A stretch of DNA of 64,000 nt from Lutraria lutraria (Eukaryota > Mollusca > Bivalvia > Venerida > Mactridae). The notes beneath the pieces were generated by a model. It had not been told where the DNA came from. It worked only from the letters and a program-made list of their open reading frames with translations, and searched no databases. Numbering within the stretch: the stretch's first letter is position 1; each line of letters opens with the position of its first letter. Positions 1 through 10,237 of the stretch are shown here, piece by piece. The position numbers and the translations under genes were made by a program. The stretch is from assembly GCA_964023205.1 (NCBI GenBank), contig OZ026848.1, positions 27,267,912 through 27,331,911 of the forward strand, in the 5' to 3' direction.

Positions 1-306
1 ATGCTTTAATGCTGATGAATTGACTTTGATTACCAATAGAACATCACGGTCATTTTTACGGTATATGTCAGAATTTCCGAGATAAAACAAAGACGAATTC
101 GATTCTGTCGTGTTCATGAATCATATGATCGTCTTAAGTAGAAAAATATCTGACCAAAACATGTTAAATCGCATCAATAATACATTATTGGATCCTCTTG
201 CATTTTATAGATTTCTTCTGTGACAGTAAGTTATCGTGTTTGTGATGTTCTTTCGTCTTTGTTACTTGTATTTCTGTACATTGGATTTTAGTATCGTCTC
301 TCTTTT
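1..306. other. AT-rich DNA left of the satellite
   Basis: No open frame, repeat or RNA signal that I can support. The 44-bp satellite begins abruptly at 307. Confidence 0.5.
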
Positions 307-2286
307 GTTTGTGCTCGTACGTTATTGCTCTGTTCATAGCTGCCAGTAGTGTTTGTGCTCGTACGTTATTGCTCTGTTCAAAGCTGCCAGTAGTGTTTGT
401 GCTCGTACGTTATTGCTCTGTTCATAGCTGCCAGTAGTGTTTGTGCTCGTACGTTATTGCTCTGTTCAAAGCTGCCAGTAGTGTTTGTGCTCGTACGTTA
501 TTGCTCTGTTCAAAGCTGCCAGTAGTGTTTGTGCTCGTACGTTATTGCTCTGTTCATAGCTGCCAGTAGTGTTTGTGCTCGTACGTTATTGCTCTGTTCT
601 AAGCTGCCAGTAGTGTTTGTGCTCGTACGTTATTGCTCTGTTCATAGCTGCCAGTAGTGTTTGTGCTCGTACGTTATTGCTCTGTTCAAAGCTGCCAGTA
701 GTGTTTGTGCTCGTACGTTATTGCTCTGTTCATAGCTGCCAGTAGTGTTTGTGCTCGTACGTTATTGCTCTGTTCAAAGCTGCCAGTAGTGTTTGTGCTC
801 GTACGTTATTGCTCTGTTCAAAGCTGCCAGTAGTGTTTGTGCTCGTACGTTATTGCTCTGTTCAAAGCTGCCAGTAGTGTTTGTGCTCGTACGTTATTGC
901 TCTGTTCAAAGCTGCCAGTAGTGTTTGTGCTCGTACGTTATTGCTCTGTTCATAGCTGCCAGTAGTGTTTGTGCTCGTACGTTATTGCCCTGTTCAAAGT
1001 TGCCAGTAGTGTTTGTGCTCGTACGTTATTGCTCTGTTCATAGCTGCCAGTAGTGTTTGTGCTCGTACGTTATTGCTCTGTTCATAGCTGCCAGTAGTGT
1101 TTGTGCTCGTACGTTATTGCTCTGTTCAAAGCTGCCAGTAGTGTTTGTGCTCGTACGTTATTGCTCTGTTCAAAGCTGCCAGTAGTGTTTGTGCTCGTAC
1201 GTTATTGCTCTGTTCAAAGCTGCCAGTAGTGTTTGTGCTCGTACGTTATTGCTCTGTTCAAAGCTGCCAGTAGTGTTTGTGCTCGTACGTTATTGCTCTG
1301 TTCATAGCTGCCAGTAGTGTTTGTGCTCGTACGTTATTGCTCTGTTCAAAGCTGCCAGTAGTGTGTGTGCTCGTACGTTATTGCTCTGTTCAAAGCTGCC
1401 AGTAGTATGTGTGCTCGTACGTTATTGCTCTGTTCAAAGCTGCCAGTAGTGTGTGTGCTCGTACGTTATTGCTCTGTTCAAAGCTGCCAGTAGTATGTGT
1501 GCTCGTACGTTATTGCTCTGTTCATAGCTGCCAGTAGTGTTTGTGCTCGTACGTTATTGCTCTGTTCAAAGCTGCCAGTAGTGTTTGTGCTCGTACGTTA
1601 TTGCTCTGTTCATAGCTGCCAGTAGTGTTTGTGCTCGTACGTTATTGCTCTGTTCAAAGCTGCCAGTAGTGTTTGTGCTCGTACGTTATTGCTCTGTTCA
1701 AAGCTGCCAGTAGTGTTTGTGCTTGTACGTTATTGCTCTGTTCATAGCTGCCAGTAGTGTTTGTGCTCGTACGTTATTGCTCTGTTCAAAGCTGCCAGTA
1801 GTGTTTGTGCTCGTACGTTATTGCTCTGTTCATAGCTGCCAGTAGTGTTTGTGCTCGTACGTTATTGCTCTGTTCATAGCTGCCAGTAGTGTTTGTGCTC
1901 GTACGTTATTGCTCTGTTCATAGCTGCCAGTAGTGTTTGTGCTCGTACGTTATTGCTCTGTTCAAAGCTGCCAGTAGTGTTTGTGCTCGTACGTTATTGC
2001 TCTGTTCAAAGCTGCCAGTAGTGTTTGTGCTCGTACGTTATTGCTCTGTTCAAAGCTGCCAGTAGTGTTTGTGCTCGTACGTTATTGCTCTGTTCAAAGC
2101 TGCCAGTAGTGTTTGTGCTCGTACGTTATTGCTCTGTTTATAGCTGCCAGTAGTGTTTGTGCTCGTACGTTATTGCTCTGTTCAAAGCTGCCAGTAGTGT
2201 GTGTGCTCGTACGTTATTGCTCTGTTCAAAGCTGCCAGTAGTATGTGTGCTCGTACGTTATTGCTCTGTTCAAAGCTGCCAGTAGT
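307..2286. repeat. 44-bp tandem satellite, 45 monomers
   Basis: The monomer begins gtttgtgctcgtacgttatt and ends with tgccagtagt. The span of 1980 bp is exactly 45 x 44 bp, with no length change between monomers. The main variation is one A/T site (ttcaAag or ttcaTag). A second site changes the monomer start from gtttgtg to gtgtgtg or atgtgtg, and those variants cluster at about 1363-1520 and 2198-2260, so blocks of adjacent monomers have been copied together. 44 is not a multiple of 3 and no long open frame crosses the array, so it is not a coding repeat. It is a young, homogenised minisatellite. Confidence 0.97.
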
Positions 2287-2293
2287 GTTTGGT

Positions 2294-2360
2294 AAACAAA
2301 CGGGCACAAGAGTTACTATAAATAGAAATTAGGGTCGTCCAAGATGGTGCCCGTTTGTTT
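2294..2360. repeat. Inverted repeat bordering the satellite
   Basis: The 14-bp arms are perfect: aaacaaacgggcac (2294-2307) and its complement (2347-2360), with a 39-bp loop. It starts 7 bp after the last satellite monomer, so it may be the edge of a small inverted-repeat element or a structure linked to array growth. Confidence 0.75.
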
Positions 2361-2669
2361 GCACATTAACCAACCACTATACTACTGCCTACGACTATCA
2401 ATTTAGAGAATTTTTTATTATTCGTCAGAGAGACCTTTCATCATCGATGAAGCTTTTAAAAAGGCGACATATTTTAAAGTAAACGGAAGCCTTCGAAAAA
2501 GTATGACTTTCTGTTCAATTTCTTAAGGTTACATGATACGCCACTCTCAGTTTGATGCTAGTTCAGTCTTACTTCTGTTATGTGATTTTTAGAAATACAA
2601 TGTAAGATCCCATTTCAACGTGGTGCGACCATCCTTAACAAAGTCACCAGCGAAGGGTCATGTTTGGAG
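2361..2669. other. AT-rich spacer
   Basis: No gene or repeat that I can identify between the two inverted repeats. Confidence 0.4.
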
Positions 2670-2730
2670 CAAAGGGGTTTGTCACGAAAAAAAAAATCAA
2701 AAATAATTTTTTTCGTGACAAACCCCTTTG
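2670..2730. repeat. Perfect fold-back hairpin, arms of about 23 bp
   Basis: The left arm starts caaaggggtttgtcacg and runs into A residues. The right arm (about 2707-2730) is its exact complement, ending in cgtgacaaacccctttg. The loop is about 13 bp. As RNA this would make a stable stem. It is probably a small fold-back element or palindromic duplication. I see no target duplication. Confidence 0.85.
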
Positions 2731-2945
2731 GTTTGGAGGTTTAAAATACCACGCTCGTATTACATCATTTTTATGTTCATACCCTTCACAACGGAATAAC
2801 ATAATAATTATGTTCGTGTTCATATTGTAATGACGCACTAATAAAATACATGTACAAGTAAAAAATGTGACACTTATTACCTTCAATATGTCCATAGAAA
2901 GTTCAGGCGCTAGATTGTTTACTCTTTTTTGTTTGGTAACATATA

Positions 2946-3165
2946 TATGCTAAAATGACCATTACTCTCAGATGTTAAAATGTCCATTACTCTCATGTGC
3001 TAAAACGACCACTATTATCATGTGCTAAAATGGCAAATATGCATGTGCTAACTCATGCGCTAAAACGACCGTTATTTTCATGTGCCAAACGACCATTTAT
3101 CGTGTGATAAAATTACTACATGTATTAATCTCATGTGCTGAAATAACCATCAATCTCAAGTAATT
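2946..3165. repeat. Degenerate minisatellite of about 23-30 bp
   Basis: About eight decayed copies of a unit like tgctaaaatgaccattac followed by tctcatg. Substitutions and indels separate every copy, unlike the clean 44-bp array nearby, so this array is old. Confidence 0.75.
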
Positions 3166-3651
3166 ATAGTCCATCGTCAATTCAGGTTTAACGATCGGCT
3201 TTTATACAGAAATATATATTACCAGGGTAAAGCGTAATGAAAGTTTTAGAATTACAAATGTGTCTATACATGAGAAATCACAGGGCGAAGGTTCATCGTT
3301 AGTCATTTTAATTCTGAGTAATTTGATAAAATAAGAAACTCAATTCCATATTGTCAACAGAAAACCATTAATTATGACAAATACTCGGAGAAAGCTAATA
3401 GGCTAAGTATCAGTCATAAATAATAATTATTATGTTGATATAAATATTAAAATATAGAAAACCTATATTCAGTTTTAATTACTCGTATAGTATTTTTCCT
3501 CTACATGGTGAATGACAATGAATTAGTTGTGTTTTCAAACTAAAAATCACGTCCGTATTCCAAGCCTTTGAAAAGAAAGTCGAATTCCTTCAGAAGCTTA
3601 CAATACTATATGACATTGTATCTCTCTTTATTATATAAGAAATAGAAAAAT
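3166..3651. other. AT-rich intergenic DNA
   Basis: No feature that I can support. Confidence 0.4.
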
Positions 3652-3720
3652 CTGTGAACAAAGGCCATCCTTGAGGGAAGAAATGACCTTTATTGAAAGG
3701 TGACCTTTATTCTGGGGACA
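3652..3720. repeat. Dispersed repeat fragment shared with 23590-23712
   Basis: The stretch tgtgaacaaaggccatcc, cttgagg, tttattgaaaggtg and ctttattctgggg matches, with divergence, the reverse complement of 23590-23712. Two diverged copies on opposite strands indicate an old interspersed repeat. Confidence 0.6.
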
Positions 3721-4638
3721 TTTATTTAAATAATTAAAGACGTTTTCTGGGAGAATGACCTTTACATAGGTATGGCTATTTATATGAGAAAATGCTTTCT
3801 ATAAGAAAAGTGTCAACCATTCCCCAGAATATGACCTACATAAAACCCATTCATTTCAACGTATAAGAACTTTTAAAAATGTTGGACAAAACTATCTTTC
3901 CCAGTGGGCCTAAGCTTACAGTTACCCACAGAGAAGCAAAAACAAAACATACATAACCGTAAACGATAATATGATGATATTATTTAACGAATTAATTGCT
4001 CCAGTTTTCAGTAAATTAAAAGTAAGGTTTCCTTCGCGACGAAAAGAAACATGATATTTTACGTGCAGAAATATCATGAATAGTACAAATCCGACAGCTT
4101 ACATTCTTATTACAAAACAACCAATAATATATTTAGGAGCATAGAAAGCAATATCAGATTGTGGTTGATCTGACACCGGGGGATCGCGGTTACAGCCTCC
4201 TTTTAATTACTATTACAGCCGGAATTATTGGGGGGGGGGGGGGGTGCTAAGTCCAATATCCTCACGGTTCTTGTGTCTTTCGGCAAGGCCTTCATTAGAA
4301 ACACTGATTCACTCAATCATTTATTATCGCCAATCATAGCGGGGGATTGACACTTCATTAGCAATAAATGTACTGAATACGATCCATAGTCTTCACTTTG
4401 TAACGCAGCAAAAACTCAATTAACGTTCACTTCAATATTTAGACGCTTCAAATTCATTACCATCTTATTTCGAACCTTTTTTCAATATTTTGTTTATATT
4501 TTGACTTGATATCATAATTACCTCACTATTAAGACCTCATTATGACAAAGACTGCTAAATTTCGAACTTTTCCCAATATTTCGTTTTCTTGATAATGTTA
4601 GCACCTGAATTATAAGACCGTCTCTTTATCAGGTTTAC
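3721..4638. other. Intergenic DNA with a G15 run
   Basis: No gene. A homopolymer of 15 G lies at 4230-4244. The rest is AT-rich with no repeat that I recognise. Confidence 0.45.
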
Positions 4639-5012
4639 TTAAAGCCCCATGAGCTTTTTGCAATAAAAATATATGTAAAAAACAAACATTTGCTGATATT
4701 ATCCCAAGGTAATTATTACCGACGAAACAAGCCATTTTTCTCATAAAAACACTCATTTCGCTGTGTAGTTTGCTTTTGTAAACTTGAAATATATAGAGCG
4801 CGTGACGTCACTTCATGCCGTGTCTGCGAGAAAACACAGCTGTTCTATAAATAGTATTTATTTCAATGATATTGAAAAAAATACGATAGTGGTTTTGGAG
4901 ACATTTTTTCTTGCTATAAAGTATGAACGGGAGGAAAACACACCGGATTCCTCTGTTATAGAATAAACAGAAACTATTAGGACCGATAAATGTATATGCT
5001 TATGGGACTTCG
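4639..5012 (+). mobile_element. CRE-bearing TIR element (MITE), copy A
   Basis: The left end reads TTAAAGCCCCATGAGC and the right end reads GCTTATGGGACTT, which are inverted repeats of each other. Matching copies lie at 40235-40593 (opposite strand) and 35655-36009. Subterminal sequence includes gcgcgtgacgtcac with a full CRE palindrome at 4803-4810. A 60-codon open frame (4784-4966) shares about 40 residues with a frame in the 40.2-kb copy, but DNA identity explains this. Other copies end in TTAA, which suggests a TTAA target site (piggyBac-like), although the TIR does not start with the usual CCC. The right TTAA is decayed here (cgaa). Confidence 0.75.
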
Positions 5013-5460
5013 AACCTATTCCCAATCTTTCCTCCATATTTTAACTTGATAATCGGATCGTCTAAATTTATGGTCTAAATATCGCGGTTTTACTCTACTG
5101 TACAGTGTAATAACGACCTTATTTATTCACTGTATCATATATATATGTACATGTGATGGGAAAAATGTTAAAAAGTTAATGGTGTTTTTCATAACGAAGC
5201 CCATAGTAAATTACTAACTGAAGTTACATTAATGTTTAAGCACGGTTTGAAGAGTTAGATATTTTATTAACTCTAAAAATGTTATACATGTTAATATTTC
5301 TTACAGTTGCTTAAACGTTTTAGCCTATTTCGATCAAGTCCTTTGTATAAAGAAAACAGCCATTCTACTTCGAACTTCCTTATAGGTAAGTCTTACGCCG
5401 AAAGTACAGGAACTGCGTGATATTCTGTTTCATATAAAGTTATTTATACAGTCGATTATG
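5013..5460. other. 3' flank of the TRIM-like gene
   Basis: Downstream of the minus-strand stop codon at 5461. A minus-strand AATAAA (plus-strand tttatt) at about 5263-5268, roughly 190 nt past the stop, could be the polyadenylation signal. Nothing else is seen. Confidence 0.4.
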
Positions 5461-6768
5461 TTAAAAAACTTTCAATTTAATGCACTTGGCTTCCTGTTGC
5501 CCGATTAAAATGAGCGATCTTTCCTTGTCGAAACATAAACTTGTCGGATAGACGAGCCCATTTGATGTTCCCGCTATTTTTCCTATAACGTTTCCATGTT
5601 TGTCAATCTGAACAATATTAATCGATTGAGAACTACAAACGAATATATTCTCATCGCCATCAAAACAAACCCCACTAGCTCGTTTTGTGATGATATCATT
5701 GTGTTTCCAAACTTGGTTTCCATGTCGATCAAATGCCATTATACCATTGTCCCAATCCGTCAAGACAATCAGATGTTTACTTACAGAGATTGTCCGATGA
5801 TCAGACAGAATTCGATGGGTCGTATCCCTGGAAAATTTTGTGAGTAATGTCCCATCTATAGTATAAATATATATGAATACTCCCTGATCAGTGACGAATA
5901 GCTTTCCCTCATGGCAATCTATTCCGCGACAAGTATGTCTGAGTTTTAACGATCGAAGGCGTTTCAGTCTTTGAGTTGTGCCAATAAATCTGACGTTTCT
6001 TGTTTCTTCAGGAAAAGTCACGGCGATTTCACGAACACTGGTTACACACACGTCCCATGGGTTACCAAGAAATCGAATACTTTCTTCTACAGTATATGTA
6101 TCGTGCGAAAGTCTTGTAAGTTTTTTATTAGTAGCATCAGCCAGCATAACGTCACCATTAGGTAAACTGCAAATTCCAGTTATACTACACGTTGTGTTGT
6201 CTTTATTTGAACTTAGATTTATTTCCTCTGTAGATTTTAGTACGTATGGTTTCAGTGGATTTCTCTTTAACTTTGTACAGGTACTTCCTAAGGAATTCAA
6301 TTCAGATTTCAATTCAAGAAGTTTCTCAGTTGGAATAAATTCAATATCGATTACCCCATGCTTTATTTTGTCTATAAATTCTTCTGTTTGAGACAAAATG
6401 CTCTGCGTCTTGACAAATTTCACTTCTTCAAATTGTCGGTTTGTTTTAAGTTTGTCTATTGCCTCTTTCTGAACTTTCAGATCATTTTCCTTTTGTTTAA
6501 ACTTATGCTCAATCTCTGATTCATATTGAATGATGCTTTGCTCCATGTTTTCCAGTGTTGCCTTTTCGATTTCATCAATGAGCTTAATGACATCTACCTT
6601 GAAGTGAGCAATTTTCTTCTTTACTTTAGTTTTCACCTCATTTATAACTTTGAGTTCCGTGTCGTGAAGTTCACGTGCTTTTTCTAATTCAGTATTCACG
6701 TCATTTATTTGTTTCGTTAGCTCTGAAAGTTTGTCAAGATGCGTTTGTGGCAGTCGTCCGTTCTTTCT
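5461..6768 (-). CDS. TRIM-like coiled-coil / NHL-type beta-propeller protein, last coding exon
   Basis: An open frame of about 435 codons on the minus strand. It is entered through an acceptor (ctaatttacag, then AAAGAACGG at 6768) and ends in TAA at 5463-5461. The frame runs upstream of the first possible start with KNGRLPQTHLDKLSEL, so this is a spliced internal/terminal exon. Domains: a long charged coiled coil (about residues 1-150, ELEKARELHDTEL onward), a linker, then six-blade propeller-like repeats over the last 240 residues (LPNGDVMLADATNKKL, GKLFVTDQGVFIYIY, GVCFDGDENIFVC). This is the C-terminal half of bivalve TRIM45/56/71-like proteins, many of which are taken to be innate immune or E3 ligase relatives. 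No RING or intact B-box is seen upstream within the window, so the gene may be N-terminally truncated. Inference: a TRIM-like paralog; ligase function is not supported. Confidence 0.85.
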   Translation of the reverse strand, partial: RKNGRLPQTHLDKLSELTKQINDVNTELEKARELHDTELKVINEVKTKVKKKIAHFKVDVIKLIDEIEKATLENMEQSIIQYESEIEHKFKQKENDLKVQKEAIDKLKTNRQFEEVKFVKTQSILSQTEEFIDKIKHGVIDIEFIPTEKLLELKSELNSLGSTCTKLKRNPLKPYVLKSTEEINLSSNKDNTTCSITGICSLPNGDVMLADATNKKLTRLSHDTYTVEESIRFLGNPWDVCVTSVREIAVTFPEETRNVRFIGTTQRLKRLRSLKLRHTCRGIDCHEGKLFVTDQGVFIYIYTIDGTLLTKFSRDTTHRILSDHRTISVSKHLIVLTDWDNGIMAFDRHGNQVWKHNDIITKRASGVCFDGDENIFVCSSQSINIVQIDKHGNVIGKIAGTSNGLVYPTSLCFDKERSLILIGQQEAKCIKLKVF

Positions 6769-6922
6769 GTAAATTAGAAAACATTAATTTGCGCAATCTT
6801 TTAAACAGGCAATTCAATACACTATTGATGTGTCAGTCGATTATCTGAATCCGTTGTTTGAATAATCTCAACATATTAACATAGATAGTATGTCGATTAA
6901 TGCATGAGATCAGAAAGCAGTA

Positions 6923-6978
6923 GTCTTCACCAAAGACCTATACTTATCATACTGTATAGTATAGGTCTTGGTCTTCAC
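6923..6978. mobile_element. 40-bp micro-MITE with perfect 8-bp target duplication
   Basis: The element (6931-6970) begins CAAAGACCTATACT and ends AGTATAGGTCTTG, near-perfect inverted repeats differing by one base. It is flanked by GTCTTCAC on both sides (6923-6930 and 6971-6978). An 8-bp duplication is typical of the hAT superfamily. A related 25-bp element is at 47091-47115. It sits in the presumed intron upstream of the TRIM-like exon. Confidence 0.85.
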
Positions 6979-7398
6979 GTCCACCTCTTTAGACCCGACC
7001 CGAAAATTTCTTACGGCTATATCCAAATAAGGAAAACATTCTGCAGTAATAGTACCCCGTAATCACACTAAAGGCGTGGTCATAAAATACCCCCCCCCCA
7101 TATTTTGTCAAATATTCATACATGTGCTTTTTTGTAGCGAAACAAAACACGCTTGTTTTCTTATTCAATTCCTGTATAGCCCAAATTCCAATATCATGTT
7201 AATTTCTGTATTTTATTAATTTCCGAATGAACGCTTGCAGACGTTAACTGTGAACTAATAGTGTCTGTTTGTACGAAATGATAATTGATATGGTTCTATT
7301 GATTACAATGATATTTAAGTGTTTGGAAAAAATGATCAATTTTCTCTATCTTTCTTTTATACTTTTATATCAATATTCCAAATATAAATTCAACTTAC

Positions 7399-7433
7399 GT
7401 GGTTGTTCTGACCAAACAGGTGCGGCATGCCAT
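7399..7433 (-). CDS. Possible small upstream exon of the TRIM-like gene
   Basis: On the minus strand an ATG at 7433 opens 11 codons (MACRTCLVRTT) plus two bases, ending at a strong donor, CCAC|gtaagttg. The leftover two bases join the first base of the 6768 exon in phase, giving ...VRTT-T-KNGRLPQ. The CRTC pair resembles the middle of a B-box as found in molluscan TRIM proteins, just before the coiled coil. An in-frame stop lies six codons upstream of the ATG (five sense codons intervene), so this is either a true N-terminus lacking RING and B-box or the remnant of a broken B-box exon. No good acceptor is visible upstream of it. Confidence 0.45.
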
Positions 7434-8490
7434 CGTTAATCCTTTTCCTTATTCTTACTTTCACGTAAATACCTTATTTATTTTTTCTTATATTCCTATG
7501 GTATTTCATTTCTTCTTCTTTCTCATAATATTAAGTTCTTAATTCTTCTATTATTATACGATGTGTATTCATTAAATAAACGTGTTAATAACATTCTTAT
7601 TGAACTCTGATAATCGCAATCCCATAAATATACGAAACTGGTTCATTTTTAACCTTTTCCACGTATGGATTGACTTCTTTTGTTTATAATATATAAACAG
7701 TATTTCTAGTTGGTTGATCATTTTGTCCAATTCCTTTATTGATAGTGATAGTCGTTAATTCACAAAGAAACCTATCTTTACGCCTGTCAAACGAGTCATT
7801 ACACTCAAAACATTTGAAGTTTTATGAACGTACATTATTGTATACGTTTTAAAGTAACATTTTAAGTTTGTAAACAGACTTTTTTACTTAATATTAGAAA
7901 CGGATTGTTCACATTTATTTTTCATGTTTAAAGTTATAATACATACGCTAATTTCCTTCCGTACAGCTAGTTGTCAACAGCAAAATGTCCTAGATCACAG
8001 AAATATAGATTTAAACACGCATATCTTTATATTTTTTGCATTAGTCTTAAGCACATGAACGTTTTTGGAAAATAGCGTAATGAAATACCTTTGTTTTACT
8101 TTTAGTTTTTAGTTGAAGTTTGATGATAATTAGAACATTGTTTTACGTGTGACAATTATGCGTCTTGAGTTAATAATTAGTTGTTAGGCCTAGTACAAAA
8201 GTGCACACTTTCTTTTTCGTGTTTGTATATACCTATCTTAATGAATATATCATCATTTGTTTTAATTTAATCGATTGTGTATATCTATACAAACTCAGTA
8301 AAAGTATGCAGTCATACAAATCTATTTATCAGATTTTACTTCAGATTTTCAGGAGAAAAGCTGAACATATAACACAGTATTAGCTTTTAGCGGACAAATC
8401 TTTAGTAATCTTGACATTGACGAACTGTCCAAATCAATTACTGTCCGTATTTGGACACTATATTTGGAAGAGTGGAATTGTATACGTTTT
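7434..8490. other. Intron or intergenic DNA
   Basis: AT-rich, with no exon, repeat or RNA that I can support. A C10 run lies nearby at 7090-7099. Confidence 0.4.
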
Positions 8491-9475
8491 TAGCTCACAT
8501 GAGCTCAGTGTGAGCTTTTGTGATCAGTCTTCGTCCGGCGTCGTCAAACTTTGACCTTGTGAACACACTAGGGGGGCATATTTTTAGCTCAATTTTCACA
8601 AAACTGGGTCGGAATGTTAATATCGACACAGTCTCGGACGAGTTCACTAATGGACCCGTTTGGGTAAAAAACTAGGTCACCAGGGCCAAATAAGGGAAAA
8701 CCTTGTGAACACCTTAGAAATCACTGTTTTGATTGGATCTTCATGCAACTTTGTCAGAATGTTTATTTTAATGATATGTCAGTCAAGTTTGATAATGGGT
8801 CACCTGTGGTCAAAAACTAGGTCACTAGGGCAAAATGCCTTTTGAACACTCTAGAAGTCACCGTTTTGATTTGATCATCATGAAACCTTGTCAGAATGTT
8901 TTTCTGTATTATATCTTGGACGAGTTTGAACATGGGTCATCTGGGGGTCAAAAACTAGGTCGCTGGGTCAAATCTTATGAAAAACCATGTTAACACTGTA
9001 GAGTTCACAGTTATAACTGGATCTTCAGAAAACTTTTTCAAAGTGTTTGTTTTAATGATATAACGGTCAAGTACAAATATGGGTCATCTAGGGTCAAAAA
9101 CTAGGTCACAAGGTAAAATCTTAGGAAAACCTTATTAACACTGTAGATGTAAAAGTTTGAATGTTCTTCACCAAACCTTGTCAGAATGTTGTCTCAATGC
9201 TATGTAAGACAAGTTCGAACATGGGTCAGCTGGGGTAAAAAACTAGGTCATGAGGTCAAATCTTATAAAAAAAAACCTTATCTATGCTGTATTTTTCATA
9301 GTTTTAATTGGTCCTTCACCAAATATTGTCAGAATGTTTCTCTTATTTATATGTAGGACAAGTTCTATTATGGGTCATCTGGGGTCATAAACTAGGTCAC
9401 AGGTTCAAAACAATGTTTAATGAGTAAACAATTAGTGTCATGTGAGCGATATAGGGCCATCTAGGACCTCTTGTC
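8491..9475 (+). mobile_element. Tandem-core element, family 1 (AGCTCAC...CTCTTGT), copy a
   Basis: The 5' end is a hairpin, AGCTCACA...TGTGAGCT (8492-8516), followed by a short TCCG/GTCG-rich stretch. The core has six units of about 140-150 bp, each containing aaaaactaggtca (8666, 8812, 8950, 9096, 9237, 9389). The 3' end is a degraded stem agggccatctaggacc followed by TCTTGT. This matches the layout of bivalve pearl/Helentron-like non-autonomous elements. No protein is encoded. Other members are at 12160, 23731, 31518 and 34455. Confidence 0.8.
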
Positions 9476-10042
9476 TAAGTACCCAGCGTCTGTGCAGCCT
9501 TTTAATTCCTATCAATACTTTGGAGACTATTACTTTGTATTGTCTGAACGTTATTAACCGTATCTTGTTTAACATAATTGTGAAATAGTAGAAATTTAAC
9601 AAGTTACAAAATGCAAGATTCATTTTATCATTCCTTGTCATGCACAAACCATCAGCTCCAAAAATAATTCAAGTTTCTACATTTATATAGCGTCTGTGTA
9701 AAACTCGCAAAGCGATTCTTTTTATTGGTATAAGTACAGTTGCTTTTAATTAACTATTGGTGCAACAATGCTTTATTGGAAAGTTTGCTTGTTTTACGAG
9801 ATGTTATTTATAGAAGTTTCCAAATTCAGATACAGTTACTTATAGCTTTCAGAAGCAATCAATGATTGGTATTTTTGCGTACGCATTATGTCTGACATGT
9901 CTATTCAGTCATTCCAAAAAAAAATCACGCACTATTCGGAACTGAAAAGCGACAAGTGTCAGTCTTTTGTTAAGCTCGTTCGGTATGCTTAATATGTCGT
10001 CAAAATTATGCTGTCACCTGTAATTGGCGATAAAATACTTAC
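9476..10042. other. AT-rich spacer
   Basis: No feature that I can support. Confidence 0.4.
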
Positions 10043-10140
10043 ATCTCCCTTTCTCCTCGCTTCCCGCGCATCAAAAGTCACGTGGGTTATTCACCCTGTA
10101 TCAGTTATCTGTTTGTAGACCCAGTAGAGTGACACGCAGG
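10043..10140 (-). other. Possible first exon on the minus strand
   Basis: This stretch is more GC-rich than its flanks and carries an E-box (cacgtg at about 10080). On the minus strand it ends in a consensus donor, GGGAGAT|gtaagtat, at 10043. An ATG 29 nt before the donor would start MRGKRGERE, leaving two bases. It lies upstream of the TRIM-like exons on the same strand and could be their leader exon. The link is inference only. The left (5') limit is unknown. Confidence 0.3.
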
Positions 10141-10237
10141 CATTACGTCATACCTACTGATTTAGGAATGTGTTTACATAAATTCTATGCAAGTGATCTT
10201 TAAAAAGCATCCTTTACGAAGGTTTTATTGTAATTTT

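Noticed and set aside
307..2286. CRISPR-like regular repeat array
   Set aside because: Monomers are contiguous without spacers, and the DNA is eukaryotic.
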